DNA of 64,000 nt, from assembly GCF_026625825.1 (NCBI RefSeq), contig NZ_CP113065.1:1550001-1614000 (forward strand). Reading direction: 5' to 3'. The number at the start of each line of letters is the position of its first letter. Within the stretch, counting starts at the first letter, position 1. Origin of the DNA: Pseudoxanthomonas sp. SL93 (GTDB taxonomy: Bacteria; Pseudomonadota; Gammaproteobacteria; Xanthomonadales; Xanthomonadaceae). Below, one piece after another: positions 26,188 to 35,755 of the stretch. Position numbers and translations under genes: made by a program. Under the pieces are notes generated by a model. That model was given only the letters and a program-made list of their open reading frames with translations, was not told where the DNA came from and did no database searches.

Positions 26188-28323
26188 TCAGGCCCGCATC
26201 AACCGCCAGCAGCGGTGGATGCGCGCATTGCGCTCGAAATCCGGCGGGATCGTCTTCGCGCTGATGTCCTCGCAGCGCGCGAACTCGGCCACCGCGTTCT
26301 CGTCCAGGTTGAAACGACGGAAATTGTTGCTGAAGTACAGCACGCCGCCCGGCGCCAGGCACGCCACCGCGGCACGCAGCAGGCGCACGTGTTCCTTCTG
26401 CACGTCGAAATCGTCGGCACGCGCCGAGTTGGAGAACGTCGGCGGGTCGCAGAAGATCAGGTCGTATTCGCCGCGCTCGGCTTCCAGCCAGCGGACCGCA
26501 TCGGCCTGCACCAGGCGGTGCACGGCGCCGCCCAGGCCGTTCTCGGCCAGGTTGTCGGCACACCACTGCAGGTACGTACCCGACAGGTCCACGCTGGTGG
26601 TGGCCGCCGCTCCCGCCACAGCCGCCTGCACGCTGGCCACGCCAGTGTAGCAGAACAGGTTGAGGAAGCGCTTGCCGCGCGCCTCCTGCGCCATCCTGCG
26701 GCGCAACGGACGGTGGTCGAGGAACAGCCCGGTGTCCAGGTAGTCGAACAGGTTCACCCGCAACAGCGCGCCGGATTCCCGCACCACGATGAATTCGTCG
26801 CGCTGCTGCATGCGGCCGTACTTGGCACCGCCTTTGCCGCGCTCGCGCGACTTGATCGCGATCTGTTCCTGCGGCACGCCGAAGACCTCGCGCGTGGCGG
26901 CCAGCAGTTCGCTGAAGCGGCGGCGCACGTCATGTTCCGGAATGGTCGCCGGGGCGGCGTACTCCTGCACATGCAGGAACGTGCGCGCCTGCCCGCCCTC
27001 CTCGACGTAGACGTCGATCGCGGCGGCGTATTCCGGCAGGTCGGCGTCGTAGACGCGATAGCAGGTGACGCCCTCGCGCTCGCGCCAGCTGCGGAACTTC
27101 TTCAGATTCTTGCGCAGGCGGTTGGCCACCATCTGCGCGCCTTCGGACAGCGGACGCGCCTCGCGCGGCTCGCGGGCCGGCACGGCGACCGGATCGCAGA
27201 CGATCAGCGCGCACTCGATGGCACCGTTGAACAGCTGGTACTTCTTGCCGGCACGCAGGCCGGTGGCATACCCCAGCTCCGCGTTGCCGCACAGCAGGCT
27301 TGCGCGCCACTGCGGCACCGCCCGCTGCAGTGCGTCGCCCAGCGTGCGATACAGCTCGGCATCGGCTGCCAGGCGCTCATCGTACGGCGGATTGCAGACC
27401 ACCAGACCACGCGGCTCCTCGCGTACCGGCAGCTGCGCGATGTCGCGCGCGTCGAACTGCAGCTGGCCGGCCAGGCCGGCGAGCACCGCGTTGTCGCGCG
27501 CGGCGCGGATCGCACCCAGGTCGATGTCGCTGCCGAAGAACGCAGGCCGCAACGCCGTGCGTCCCGCGCTCTCGCGCTGCACCGCCTCGGCGAACAGCGC
27601 ACGCCATGCCTCGGCATCGAAGCCGAGCCAGCGCGACGGCAACACGTTGCCATGCCGCTGCAGGCCCGGCGCGACATCGGCCGCCATCAGCGCGCCTTCG
27701 ATCAGCAGCGTGCCGCTGCCGCACATCGGGTCCAGCAGCGCACCGCCGTCGTGGTAAAGCGCCGGCCAGCCACCGCGCATCAGCACCGCGGCCGCCAGGT
27801 TTTCCTTCAACGGCGCGTCGTTCTGCGCCTGTCGCCAGCCGCGGCGATGCATCGGGCCACCGCCCAGATCAATCGATATCGTCGCGCGGTTCTTGCGTAG
27901 CGACAGGTTGATGCGCAGGTCGGGCTGTTCCACGTCCACCGACGGCCGCTCCAGGCCCTGCTGGCGCAACCGGTCGACCACGGCGTCCTTCACGCGCTGC
28001 GCGGCGTAGCGCGCGTGGGTGATGGCCTCGCCGGAGACATGGGCGTCCACCGCCAGCGTCAACTCCGGCCGCGTGTGCTGTTCCCACGCGATCGCCATCA
28101 CGCCGTCGTACAGCGCCTGCTCGTCGAGGCATTCGAACTCGGCGATGGGCCACAGCACGCGGCTGGCCAGGCGCGACCACAGCACGGCGCGCTGGGCATC
28201 GACCAGTTCGCCATCGGCATTGACGCCGGCGATGGTGGCGGTCGCGACGGGTACGCCCAGCGCCAACAGCTCGTCGGCGAGCAGGTATTCCAGGCCTTTG
28301 GCGCAGGAGACGAAGAATTTCAC
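26188..28323 (-). CDS. rlmL: Bifunctional 23S rRNA (G2445/G2069) methyltransferase RlmKL
   Basis: A 711-residue fusion, the usual length for RlmL/RlmKL. Order: THUMP domain (about 45-155), an N2-guanine methyltransferase domain with [17 protein letters not shown] and the catalytic VCNPPY, then a second Rossmann methyltransferase with [20 protein letters not shown] and [12 protein letters not shown]. The first half makes m2G2445, the second m7G2069 in 23S rRNA. It stands alone, convergent with the CheX-type gene. Confidence 0.95.
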   Translation of the reverse strand: MKFFVSCAKGLEYLLADELLALGVPVATATIAGVNADGELVDAQRAVLWSRLASRVLWPIAEFECLDEQALYDGVMAIAWEQHTRPELTLAVDAHVSGEAITHARYAAQRVKDAVVDRLRQQGLERPSVDVEQPDLRINLSLRKNRATISIDLGGGPMHRRGWRQAQNDAPLKENLAAAVLMRGGWPALYHDGGALLDPMCGSGTLLIEGALMAADVAPGLQRHGNVLPSRWLGFDAEAWRALFAEAVQRESAGRTALRPAFFGSDIDLGAIRAARDNAVLAGLAGQLQFDARDIAQLPVREEPRGLVVCNPPYDERLAADAELYRTLGDALQRAVPQWRASLLCGNAELGYATGLRAGKKYQLFNGAIECALIVCDPVAVPAREPREARPLSEGAQMVANRLRKNLKKFRSWREREGVTCYRVYDADLPEYAAAIDVYVEEGGQARTFLHVQEYAAPATIPEHDVRRRFSELLAATREVFGVPQEQIAIKSRERGKGGAKYGRMQQRDEFIVVRESGALLRVNLFDYLDTGLFLDHRPLRRRMAQEARGKRFLNLFCYTGVASVQAAVAGAAATTSVDLSGTYLQWCADNLAENGLGGAVHRLVQADAVRWLEAERGEYDLIFCDPPTFSNSARADDFDVQKEHVRLLRAAVACLAPGGVLYFSNNFRRFNLDENAVAEFARCEDISAKTIPPDFERNARIHRCWRLMRA

Positions 28324-28411
28324 GGTGCAACCTCAAGAGTGGACGTGACCCCGCGCAAGCCGGGGCCCGGTGACTTTATCCGGGCGATCGGCGTCGCCGG
28401 GACGACGGATT

Positions 28412-28936
28412 TCAAAGACCCGCCAGCAGCTGCGCGAAAGCGTCCGCCGACGCCGACACGTGGTCGGACAGGCGGTGCGAATCGTTGACCAGCAACAGGC
28501 GGGCGCGGCGCGGGAACGCCCAGTCGGCCACCGCCTGGGCGGGGATCAGTTCGTCGTCCCAGCCATGGATCACCGACACCGGCACCGGTGCGGCGTCGAG
28601 CGCCGGCAGCGGCCCCATCGTGATCGGCGGCGCCATCAGGAACAGGCCGCGCGTGGGAACCTCGAGCGATACGGCACCGGAGATATACGCGCCCAGGCTG
28701 GAACCGGCCAGCACCAGCGGACCGCGCGCAGCCGCGGCCTTCGCCAGCGCGCGCAGGCGGTCGAGCCGCGCCGGCACGTCGCCCAGCGAACTGATGTCGC
28801 GGCGAGCATCCAGGTCGGTGTAGTCCGGGCGTTCATGCGTCCAGCCGAACCGCTCAGCGACCTCGGCGAGCGCGGCGACCTTGGTCGCATCCGGCCCACT
28901 CTCGAAACCATGCGACAGGATGCAGTGGCCGCGCAT
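28412..28936 (-). CDS. Small alpha/beta hydrolase
   Basis: A compact alpha/beta hydrolase of 174 residues. Oxyanion segment LSHGFESGPD, nucleophile S80 in AGSSLGAY, acid in IHGWDDELIP and histidine in NDSHRLSDH are all visible. The ATG at 28936 overlaps the stop of the MOSC gene (TGATG), so translation is coupled. It is like YqiA/RsbQ-sized esterases; substrate unknown. Confidence 0.85.
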   Translation of the reverse strand: MRGHCILSHGFESGPDATKVAALAEVAERFGWTHERPDYTDLDARRDISSLGDVPARLDRLRALAKAAAARGPLVLAGSSLGAYISGAVSLEVPTRGLFLMAPPITMGPLPALDAAPVPVSVIHGWDDELIPAQAVADWAFPRRARLLLVNDSHRLSDHVSASADAFAQLLAGL

Positions 28937-29427
28937 CAGAGCGCCTCCACCGCGTCGCCGATGCCGAAGCTGCCACCTTCGATGATGCGCGCGCACAGCC
29001 CGCCATGGCCGCGCATCGCGTTGTAACCGCCCGGACCCAGCGCGTCTTCCATCCGCGAGCAGGGGTCGCAGTCCTCGGTGCCTTCAAGCACCACGTCACC
29101 GACGCGGAAACGGCGCCCCTTCAGCGCGACCAGCGGAATGCCCGAAACCACCACGTTCCGCCGCAGCAGCGCCGCCTGCAGGTCGGGGCGTTGCGCCAGC
29201 GCGGCGATCACCGGCAGGTGTTCGGCCTGGATCAGGGTGACGCCGCGCTTGCCGCTGCCACCCTTGTAGCGGTCGCCGCCCAGCCCGCCCTCGGTGGTGG
29301 CCTGGACGCGTTCGACGGCCGTCATCGCTTCGTCACGGGCCGGACGCAGGCCGATCCATTCGACGCGCCCGGCGCGCGGCAAGGTGGCCATCAGCTTGGC
29401 CAGCGGGGAATCGGGGTTGAGCGGCAT
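28936..29427 (-). CDS. MOSC-domain protein
   Basis: A 163-residue MOSC-domain protein. It has the family pattern GLGGDRYKGGSGKRGVTLIQ, NVVVSG, FRVGDVVLEGTEDCDPC with a conserved cysteine, and MRGHGGLCARIIEGG. MOSC proteins handle sulfur bound to molybdenum cofactor or related sulfur transfer; here the exact role is unknown. An in-frame GTG at 29454 is possible but the ATG at 29427 matches family starts. It is coupled to the hydrolase gene downstream. Confidence 0.88.
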   Translation of the reverse strand: MPLNPDSPLAKLMATLPRAGRVEWIGLRPARDEAMTAVERVQATTEGGLGGDRYKGGSGKRGVTLIQAEHLPVIAALAQRPDLQAALLRRNVVVSGIPLVALKGRRFRVGDVVLEGTEDCDPCSRMEDALGPGGYNAMRGHGGLCARIIEGGSFGIGDAVEAL

Positions 29428-29513
29428 GAGGGGCGTCCGGCGGCAGGCGACCACCTGCGAAGGCCGTCAGTTTACCGGAGCGCCCCCTGCCCCGCCCCGT
29501 GCACGGGCTTTGC

Positions 29514-29519
29514 TAGCAT
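29514..29519 (+). promoter_or_regulatory. Candidate -10 for a leaderless transcript
   Basis: TAGCAT ends 7 bases before the amidase ATG at 29527, with no ribosome site between. Same arrangement at 35160, 41428 and 62068. Confidence 0.45.
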
Positions 29520-29526
29520 CGCCGGC

Positions 29527-30102
29527 ATGCCATCCGAACTCCCGACCGACTTCACCCTCATCGACGATCCACTGCCCTACGTGGCGGCGCTCGAGCTCCG
29601 CCCGCTGTCGCAGATCGACCTGGTGGTGATCCACTGCACGGAGCTGCCCACGCTGGCCGACGCGCGGCAGTTCGGCGAACGGGTGCTTTATCCCTCGGGC
29701 ACGGGCAACAGCGGCCATTACTACATCGACCGCGATGGTCGGGTGCTGGCGTACGTGCCCGTGGACCGCATCGCCCACCATGTGCGTGGCTACAACCCGC
29801 GCGCGGTGGGCATCGAACTGGTCAACACCGGCCGCTACCCGCACTGGCTGGCACGCGACAGCCAGCGGATGGACGAGCCCTACACACCGGAGCAGATCGC
29901 GACGCTGGGCGCCCTGCTGGCTTCGTTGCAGCGCGAGCTGCCTGAATTGAAGTACATCGCCGGCCATGAGGATCTCGACACCACCCACGAGCCCGCCAGC
30001 GACGATGCCAGCGTGCAGGTCGCGCGCAAGATGGATCCGGGCCCGCTGTTCCCCTGGTCGCAGGTGATGCAGGCCACCGCCCTGGAGCGCCTGCAGCCCT
30101 GA
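29527..30102 (+). CDS. N-acetylmuramoyl-L-alanine amidase (AmpD/PGRP family)
   Basis: A 191-residue amidase-2 domain with little else. Zinc-ligand candidates are H36 in VVIHCTEL, the histidine in IAGHEDLDT and the aspartate in RKMDPGPLFPW; GHYYIDRDGRVLAYVPVDR and HHVRGYNPRAVGIELVN are typical of the fold. No signal peptide is visible, so a cytoplasmic AmpD-like role in recycling anhydro-muropeptides is plausible. The start is unusual: no ribosome site, but a TAGCAT hexamer just upstream. Confidence 0.9.
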   Translation: MPSELPTDFTLIDDPLPYVAALELRPLSQIDLVVIHCTELPTLADARQFGERVLYPSGTGNSGHYYIDRDGRVLAYVPVDRIAHHVRGYNPRAVGIELVNTGRYPHWLARDSQRMDEPYTPEQIATLGALLASLQRELPELKYIAGHEDLDTTHEPASDDASVQVARKMDPGPLFPWSQVMQATALERLQP

Positions 30103-30274
30103 CCCGGGCCGGGGCACGGTGTACGCAAGCGTCGGCGATTCGTCGGATCGCACACCATTGATGCCGCGTTGGAGGTCAGGCTGGACACCCGGCGGCGGCG
30201 CCAGTGGCCCGCATCGGCCCGCGCACCGTCTTCCCGCTCGCGCTGCCTGCTCCGGTGGCGCAATCGGCCTGCCC

Positions 30275-30280
30275 TATAAT
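30275..30280 (+). promoter_or_regulatory. -10 element of tesB
   Basis: A perfect TATAAT lies 29 bases before the GTG start of tesB; no good -35 is visible. The 207-base gap from 30103 otherwise shows no gene. Confidence 0.55.
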
Positions 30281-30309
30281 CGCCGCTCCCGGTTTTCCAG
30301 CGTGGTCCT

Positions 30310-31218
30310 GTGTCCCCCACTCCCGAGCCCGTCGTCTCCGAGCTGATCGAGCTGCTGTCGCTGGAACGGCTGGAGGACAACCTGTTCCGCGGCCAGAGCC
30401 GCGACATCGGCACCAAGTACGTGTTCGGCGGCCAGGTGCTGGGGCAGGCCCTGTCGGCGGCGCAGGCGACGGTGGATGCGCCGCGTCGCGCGCACTCGCT
30501 GCACGCCTACTTCCTGCGCGCCGGCAACATCGAGGCACCGATCGTCTACGAAGTGGACCGCACCCGCGATGGCGGGAGCTTCTCGGTACGCCGGGTGACG
30601 GCCATCCAGCACGGCCGGGTGATCTTCTTCTGCGCGGCCTCGTTCCAGGCCGAGGAAGAAAGCGCCGAACACCAGCTGTCGATGCCGGAAGTGCCGCAGC
30701 CGGAAGACATCGACCCGGCGCCGTCGGTGCCGGCCGAGGTCATGGCCTCGTTGCCGCCGAAGGTGCAGCGATGGCTTTCGCGGCGGGGGCCATTCGAATT
30801 CCGCCACGTGTATCCGCGCGATGAACTCAATCCGCCCAAGCGCCCGCCGTTCCAGCACGTGTGGTTCCGCCTGAGCGAGCCGGTCGGCGATTCGCCGGAA
30901 CTGCATCGCGCCTTGCTGGCCTACGCTTCGGATTTCCAGCTGCTGGGTACCGCCACCTACCCGCACGGCATCAGCTACTACCAGCCCAACGTGCAGATGG
31001 CGTCGCTGGATCATGCGCTGTGGTTCCATCGTCCGTTCCGTGCGGACGACTGGCTGCTGTATTCCATCGACAGCCCCAGCGCGACCAGTTCGCGCGGGCT
31101 GGCGCGCGGGCAGATCTTCGACCGCCAGGGCCGGCTGATCGCTAGCTCGGCACAGGAAGGCCTGATCCGCGTGGTGCCGGACGCCGAAGCCGCGTCCGCC
31201 GTTCCCGCCAAGGATTGA
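30310..31218 (+). CDS. tesB: Acyl-CoA thioesterase II
   Basis: A 302-residue double-hotdog thioesterase. N-terminal LERLEDNLFRGQSRDIG and VFGGQVLGQALSAA, the central LHAYFLRAGN and C-terminal hotdog with YASDFQLLGTA, ASLDHALWFHRPFRADDWLLY match TesB. It hydrolyses medium- to long-chain acyl-CoA to free acid and CoA. The start is GTG; no in-frame ATG precedes the domain. The next gene begins 4 bases after its stop. Confidence 0.95.
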   Translation: MSPTPEPVVSELIELLSLERLEDNLFRGQSRDIGTKYVFGGQVLGQALSAAQATVDAPRRAHSLHAYFLRAGNIEAPIVYEVDRTRDGGSFSVRRVTAIQHGRVIFFCAASFQAEEESAEHQLSMPEVPQPEDIDPAPSVPAEVMASLPPKVQRWLSRRGPFEFRHVYPRDELNPPKRPPFQHVWFRLSEPVGDSPELHRALLAYASDFQLLGTATYPHGISYYQPNVQMASLDHALWFHRPFRADDWLLYSIDSPSATSSRGLARGQIFDRQGRLIASSAQEGLIRVVPDAEAASAVPAKD

Positions 31219-31222
31219 ACCC

Positions 31223-31720
31223 ATGCGTCAGGTATTCACCAGCCAGCGGATCGAAACCGTCGAAGGCGTGGCCAAGCTGCTGACCGATGCCGGCATCGAG
31301 GTCTACATCAGCAACGGCCGCTCGTACCACAGCAAGCGCGGCAGCCAGTTCAGCTACACCGAGCCGACGCCACAGGCGCTGCAGCCGGCGTTGTGGGTAC
31401 GCCATGCCGAAGACCAGCCACGCGCCCGCGAGATCCTGCGTGCCGGCGGCCTGCTGGAGACCACCCGGCCGGGCAACGGTCCCAGCCTGACCTTCACCCC
31501 GCCGCCCGACGAGCCGCCGCGCCGCTCGTGGGCGTGGCGACTGCGCCTGGTACTGCTGGCGCTGATCGCGCTGGCTGCCGCCGTCATGTGGATGCGCCGC
31601 CCCGTGCCCCCGCCGGCGGTGCCGGCAACGCCGCAGGAACAGCCTGCTTCGCCGGCGGCCGACCCGACCCCGGCGGAAGAAGAGACCGACCGCGTCCGCA
31701 TCCAGCCGGCCACCGGCTGA
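31223..31720 (+). CDS. DUF2007-like protein with one membrane helix
   Basis: A 165-residue protein. Residues 1-80 resemble DUF2007 'putative signal transducing' domains (VFTSQRIETVEGVAKLLTDA; RHAEDQPRAREILRAGGL), then a Pro-rich joint, one transmembrane helix (about 100-118, LRLVLLALIALAAAVMW) and a Pro/Ala/Glu-rich tail probably in the periplasm. Only 4 bases from tesB, so in the same transcript. Similar Xanthomonas proteins are called 'pathogenicity-like', without a known activity. Confidence 0.7.
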   Translation: MRQVFTSQRIETVEGVAKLLTDAGIEVYISNGRSYHSKRGSQFSYTEPTPQALQPALWVRHAEDQPRAREILRAGGLLETTRPGNGPSLTFTPPPDEPPRRSWAWRLRLVLLALIALAAAVMWMRRPVPPPAVPATPQEQPASPAADPTPAEEETDRVRIQPATG

Positions 31721-31803
31721 CCCATGGGTGCGCCTTCCGCGACCGGTCACATCCGCCGCGAACGCGCGTCATGGTCAGCAGGCCCCCTGCACTGCGAGAC
31801 CCG

Positions 31804-33009
31804 ATGAACGCCCACGCCCTGGACCTGATGCTGCAGACCGAGCTCCCGGCCGCCGCCCGCGGCAGCCAGGAGGCCTATGGCCGCATCGTGCTGGCCTGCC
31901 AGAACACGGTCACCGCCATCGCGCTGGCGATCACGCGCGACGTGCAGGCCAGTGAGGACATCGCGCAGGAGGCGTTCCTGAAAGCCTGGCAGCAACTCGA
32001 CCGGTTGAAGAACGCAGCCAGCTTCCTGCCCTGGCTGCGGCAGATCACCCGCAACCTGGCCCGCGACTACCTGCGTACGAACCACGGGCGGCCGCTGTCG
32101 GGCGAAGCGGCCGACATCGCCATCGGCATGGCCGCCGACCCGTCGCCCTCGCCGGCCGAGAACCTGCTTCAGACCGAAGAGGAACGGGTGGCATCGGACA
32201 TCATTTCCGCCCTGCCGGAGGAAAGCCGCGAGACGCTGCTGCTGTTCTATCGCGAGGGGCAGAGTTCGCAGCAGGTGGCCACTTTGCTTGGGCTGAGCGA
32301 TGCCGCCGTCCGCAAGCGCCTGTCGCGCGCCCGCGCCAGCGTGCGCGAGGAGTTGATGGCGCGCTTCGGCGACTTCGCACGCAGCAGCGCCCCCAGCGCG
32401 GCGTTCGCGATGGTGGTGGTGGGCGCACTGGCCGGTGCCATGCCGGCCGCGAGCGCGGCGACGGTGATCGGTTCGGGCGTGCTGGGCACCGGGCTGGGCA
32501 AGCTGGGGTCCAGCGGCATCACCGCCGGCGGGGTATCGGGCGGCGTCGCCGGCGGGTCGTTCGGCATGATCGTCGAGAACCTCACCCAGCACCCCGCCGC
32601 ACTGGGCGGCCTGATCGGCGGCGTGCTCGGCGGCTCGGCCGCCTATGCTTTCACCGCGTGGTACCTGAGGCGCTTCTGCCAGACCGCACAGGAGCGCCAG
32701 CAGGTCGGCCGCTTCATGGTGCTCAACGCCGGGACCGGGTCGCTCTGGGTGCTCTGCCTGATGCTCGCGACGTTGTTGACGCCCGGCTGGCAGGCCATCG
32801 CCGCGGTTTTCGTGATCGGCATGACCATCCTGAACTACCAGTACCTGGTCACCCTGCGCCGCATCATGGAGCCGATCCTGGCCTACCCGGCCAACCGGCA
32901 CCGCCACCGTGCCTACGCCTACACGGTCGGCAAGCCCGCCGTGGTGATCAGCACGCTGCTGGCAGCCGCTTGCGTGCTGTATGCGCTGTACTCGAACGGA
33001 AGGTTCTGA
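31804..33009 (+). CDS. ECF-type sigma factor fused to a multi-helix membrane domain
   Basis: A 402-residue protein. Residues about 20-95 are sigma region 2 (SEDIAQEAFLKAWQQL, SFLPWLRQITRNLARDYLR) and about 130-185 are region 4 (ALPEESRETLLLFYREGQS, then AAVRKRLSRARASVREEL). Instead of ending there it continues into a Gly/Ala-rich stretch and about five hydrophobic helices. So the sigma domains are tethered to the inner membrane. No separate anti-sigma gene is adjacent; the membrane part may play that role. The next gene is a full-length paralogue. Start ATG 31804 aligns exactly with the paralogue's start. Confidence 0.85.
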   Translation: MNAHALDLMLQTELPAAARGSQEAYGRIVLACQNTVTAIALAITRDVQASEDIAQEAFLKAWQQLDRLKNAASFLPWLRQITRNLARDYLRTNHGRPLSGEAADIAIGMAADPSPSPAENLLQTEEERVASDIISALPEESRETLLLFYREGQSSQQVATLLGLSDAAVRKRLSRARASVREELMARFGDFARSSAPSAAFAMVVVGALAGAMPAASAATVIGSGVLGTGLGKLGSSGITAGGVSGGVAGGSFGMIVENLTQHPAALGGLIGGVLGGSAAYAFTAWYLRRFCQTAQERQQVGRFMVLNAGTGSLWVLCLMLATLLTPGWQAIAAVFVIGMTILNYQYLVTLRRIMEPILAYPANRHRHRAYAYTVGKPAVVISTLLAAACVLYALYSNGRF

Positions 33010-33096
33010 GGTCCGTGGCGCGTTGAACATCACCGGCGGGTCACACTCCGACCCCTCGTGCGTCCTGCCTGCAGGACCTGCATGAAGGGAGTACCC

Positions 33097-34242
33097 GTGG
33101 ACGCCTGCCTGATCGATGTTTCGCTGCGCGAGGAATTGCCTGCTGCCGCACGCGGCGACCGGCTTGCCTACGGTCGCATCATCGCGCTGTGCCAGAACGC
33201 GGTCACCGGCATCGCCCTGGCCATCACGCGCGACGTGCACGCCAGCGAGGACATCGCGCAGGAGGCCTTTCTGAAAGGATGGCGCCAGCTGCCGACCTTG
33301 AAGAACCCGGACAGTTTCCTGCCCTGGCTGCGCGAGATCACCCGCAACCTGGCACGCGACCACCTGCGCGCGCGGCGCCGCCAGCCGATGACCGGCGAAG
33401 CGGCCGACCTGGCCATCCTGCTGGCGGCGGACACGGCGCCCACGCCGGCCGAGCGCCTGCTGCATACCGAGCAGGAGGCCGCCGCGCTGGACGTGATCGC
33501 CGCGCTGCCCGAAGACAGTCGCGAGGTGCTGCTTCTCTATTACCGAGAAGGCCAGCGCACGCCGCAGGTCGCGCAGCTGCTGGGGCTGACCGATGCGACG
33601 GTGCGCAAGCGCCTTTCGCGCGCGCGCCAGTACGTGCGTGAGGAACTGATGGCGCGCTTCGGCGAATTCGCGCGTGGCACGGCCCCGTCCGCCGCCTTCG
33701 CCAGCGCCGTGCTGGGCATGCTGGCTGTGGCCGCACCCCCGGCGGCAGGCGCCGCGGTCATCAGCGGGAGCGGTGCGGTGGCAGGCAAGGGGCTGCTGAA
33801 ACTGTTCGGCCTGTCCGCGGGGTTCGCCGCGGCGGGGACCCTGCTGGGCATCGGCGCGGTGTGGTTCGGCATCCGCACGCAGCTGCGCGACCCGCTGGAC
33901 GGGCGCGAACGTCGCGCATTGCTGGCGTACGGCGTCTTCAACACCACCCTGATACTCGCCTTCATCGCGGGCATCGGCTGGCTGAGTGGCGTGCCGGGGT
34001 GGCTGCCCCATGCGCTGCTGACCGCGGCGTACGTGGCAGGCATCTGCTGGGCCAGCTCGCGCTGGCTGCCGCGCATCCTCGCGCGCCGACGGCAACGCGA
34101 CCTGCTGCAGGATCCCGAAGGCACACGGGAGCGCATGCGGCGCCAATGCCGATGGCAGACATGGGGCCTGCGCGCAGGGGTCGCACTTGCGTCACTGGGA
34201 TTGCTGGCCGGCCTGGTGATGTCCGGCCGCCTGTCCCTCTGA
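33097..34242 (+). CDS. Second ECF-type sigma factor fused to a membrane domain (paralogue)
   Basis: A 381-residue paralogue of the preceding gene. The sigma region is closely similar (SEDIAQEAFLKGWRQL; EITRNLARDHLR; REGQRTPQVAQLLGLTDATV), while the membrane part is much more diverged, with five or so helices of different length and a basic loop (RRRQRDLLQ). I choose GTG 33097: it has AAGGGAG six bases upstream and its first 20 residues align position for position with the paralogue. ATG 33082 is an alternative. A duplication with divergence of the sensing/anchoring half is the simplest reading. Confidence 0.82.
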   Translation: MDACLIDVSLREELPAAARGDRLAYGRIIALCQNAVTGIALAITRDVHASEDIAQEAFLKGWRQLPTLKNPDSFLPWLREITRNLARDHLRARRRQPMTGEAADLAILLAADTAPTPAERLLHTEQEAAALDVIAALPEDSREVLLLYYREGQRTPQVAQLLGLTDATVRKRLSRARQYVREELMARFGEFARGTAPSAAFASAVLGMLAVAAPPAAGAAVISGSGAVAGKGLLKLFGLSAGFAAAGTLLGIGAVWFGIRTQLRDPLDGRERRALLAYGVFNTTLILAFIAGIGWLSGVPGWLPHALLTAAYVAGICWASSRWLPRILARRRQRDLLQDPEGTRERMRRQCRWQTWGLRAGVALASLGLLAGLVMSGRLSL

Positions 34243-34281
34243 AAAAAAGTCACGCGCCCGCGGGGCTGCCGCGCGCGCGTG
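34242..34281 (-). terminator. Intrinsic terminator of the EF-hand gene
   Basis: Read on the minus strand, a stem GTCACGCGC / GCGCGTGAC (34249-34281) is followed directly by seven Ts (34242-34248), a textbook terminator. It lies between convergent genes and lacks a T-run in the plus direction. Confidence 0.8.
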
Positions 34282-34289
34282 ACGGCGGT

Positions 34290-35015
34290 TCAGCGCTGGC
34301 CGCGCCGGGCGCCCAGTTCTTCCTTCGTCAGGACGCCATCCTTGTTCGCGTCCAGGGTGTCGAAGCGCGATGCCAGGCGCTGGCTGCCCTTCGCTTCCTC
34401 GCGCGAGACCCGGCCGTCCTTGTTGGTGTCGATGTTGCCGATGCGTTCGGCCATGCGCGCCTCGGCGCGCTGCTGGAACTCGGCGCGACGCTGCACGTCG
34501 GCACGATCGATCTCCGCACGCGTCAGCTTGCCGTCCTTGTCCGCATCGGCCTTGGCGAACCACTCGTCGCGACGCTGCTTGCCCTGCAGTTCGCGGTCGG
34601 CACGATCCACCGCACCGTCCCTGTTCGCGTCCATCCGGTCGAAGCGTTCCGCGAAACGCGGTTCTGCAGCGGCCTCGGCACGAGTGACCTTGCCATCACC
34701 ATCGACATCCAGCTTCTGGAAGGCATGTGCCGCACCCCGCCCGCCTTTTCCGCCATGGCGACCGTGGTCGCGCATGCCGCGCTGCGGACGCTCATCGGCA
34801 CTCAGCTTGCCATCGGCACTCCTGTCCAGACGGTCGAAGTGTTCGGCCAGGCGGGCATTGCCCGCAGCCTCGGTCCTGTCGATGGCGCCATCGTTGTTCT
34901 TGTCGAGACTTGCACGCGCCGGCTTCTGCGCGTCGCCGGCCTGGGTGGCGGCCACGGCACTGCCGGCGCCAAGGGCGGCCAGCACGGCCACGAAAAGCAG
35001 GGTCTTGCGGTTCAT
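34290..35015 (-). CDS. Exported seven-EF-hand calcium-binding protein
   Basis: A 241-residue protein with a signal peptide (about 1-23, ending AVAA) and seven EF-hand loops of the D-x-[DNS]-x-D-G-x-[IVL] type at 38-49, 64-75, 103-114, 129-140, 157-168, 196-207 and 222-233. Loop 2 has Ala at one ligand position (DRSADG), and loop 4 ends in Asp rather than Glu. The ATG follows AGGAGAAC. The large open frame continuing upstream on this strand is only GC-rich coding shadow. Probably a periplasmic or secreted calcium buffer or sensor; no partner is visible. Confidence 0.88.
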   Translation of the reverse strand: MNRKTLLFVAVLAALGAGSAVAATQAGDAQKPARASLDKNNDGAIDRTEAAGNARLAEHFDRLDRSADGKLSADERPQRGMRDHGRHGGKGGRGAAHAFQKLDVDGDGKVTRAEAAAEPRFAERFDRMDANRDGAVDRADRELQGKQRRDEWFAKADADKDGKLTRAEIDRADVQRRAEFQQRAEARMAERIGNIDTNKDGRVSREEAKGSQRLASRFDTLDANKDGVLTKEELGARRGQR

Positions 35016-35159
35016 CGTGTTCTCCTGGGAACGCGGCGCCACGTGCGCCACTGGCAGGGAAAACGCGCCAGCCGGCCCGCCGTTGACGCGCGGGTGGACG
35101 CGCCGCCCTCTGCATTCAGCCGGGATCGGGTCGCAGCCCACGCGATCCGGGCGTCGCAG

Positions 35160-35165
35160 TATGCT
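35160..35165 (+). promoter_or_regulatory. Candidate -10 for a leaderless transcript
   Basis: TATGCT ends 6 bases before the ATG at 35172; no ribosome site. See 29514, 41428, 62068. Confidence 0.45.
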
Positions 35166-35171
35166 GGCCGC

Positions 35172-35753
35172 ATGACCACCCCCCTCGCCCGCGCCCTGTC
35201 CATCTTCGGCCACCCGATGCTGGTGCTGCCGTTGGCGGTGCTGGCCGCGCTGGCACAGGGGGAGCGCCAGGCTGCGCTGCAGGCGGCGATAGGCTTCGGC
35301 CTGTTTGCGGCGCTGGTGATGGCGTTCTCGTGGTGGCAGGTGCGACGCGGCCGCTGGGCGCACGTGGATGCCAGCGCGCGGCACGAGCGCAGCAGCCTCA
35401 ACCGGTTCCTGCTGGTGGCACTGGCGGTAAGTGCACTGCTGGTGGGCGCCTCCGGCACGCAGCCACTGCTCGCGCTGGGACTGGCGTTGTCGGCGGCGAT
35501 GATCCTGGTGGCCATGGTGATGGCGCGCTGGTGCAAGGTGTCGCTGCACCTGGCGTTCGCCATCTTCGCGGCGTTGCTTCTGCGTGAGCTCGGGACGGTG
35601 TGGATGTTGGGTGCGCTGGCGTTCGCCGCTGCCGTGGCGTGGTCTCGCTTGGCCCTGCAACGGCACACCCCGCTGGACCTGGTGGCCGGCGCGATCATCG
35701 GCGCCTTCGCCGGCGTCGCCTTCTGGCCGATTGCACCACACTGGACGGGTTGA
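35172..35753 (+). CDS. PAP2-like integral membrane protein
   Basis: A 193-residue protein with about six membrane helices. The C-terminal [24 protein letters not shown] resembles the last PAP2 phosphatase motif (His then Asp before LAGA-like helix), given here with its His and Asp visible; but the first motif (Lys...Arg-Pro) is not evident, so catalysis is uncertain. It ends 2 bases before the bpt start and is probably co-transcribed. Confidence 0.65.
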   Translation: MTTPLARALSIFGHPMLVLPLAVLAALAQGERQAALQAAIGFGLFAALVMAFSWWQVRRGRWAHVDASARHERSSLNRFLLVALAVSALLVGASGTQPLLALGLALSAAMILVAMVMARWCKVSLHLAFAIFAALLLRELGTVWMLGALAFAAAVAWSRLALQRHTPLDLVAGAIIGAFAGVAFWPIAPHWTG

Positions 35754-35755
35754 AC

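Noticed and set aside
31747..34146. Long minus-strand open frame opposite the two sigma factors
   Set aside because: Low-complexity shadow translation; the plus-strand frames carry sigma motifs and aligned starts.
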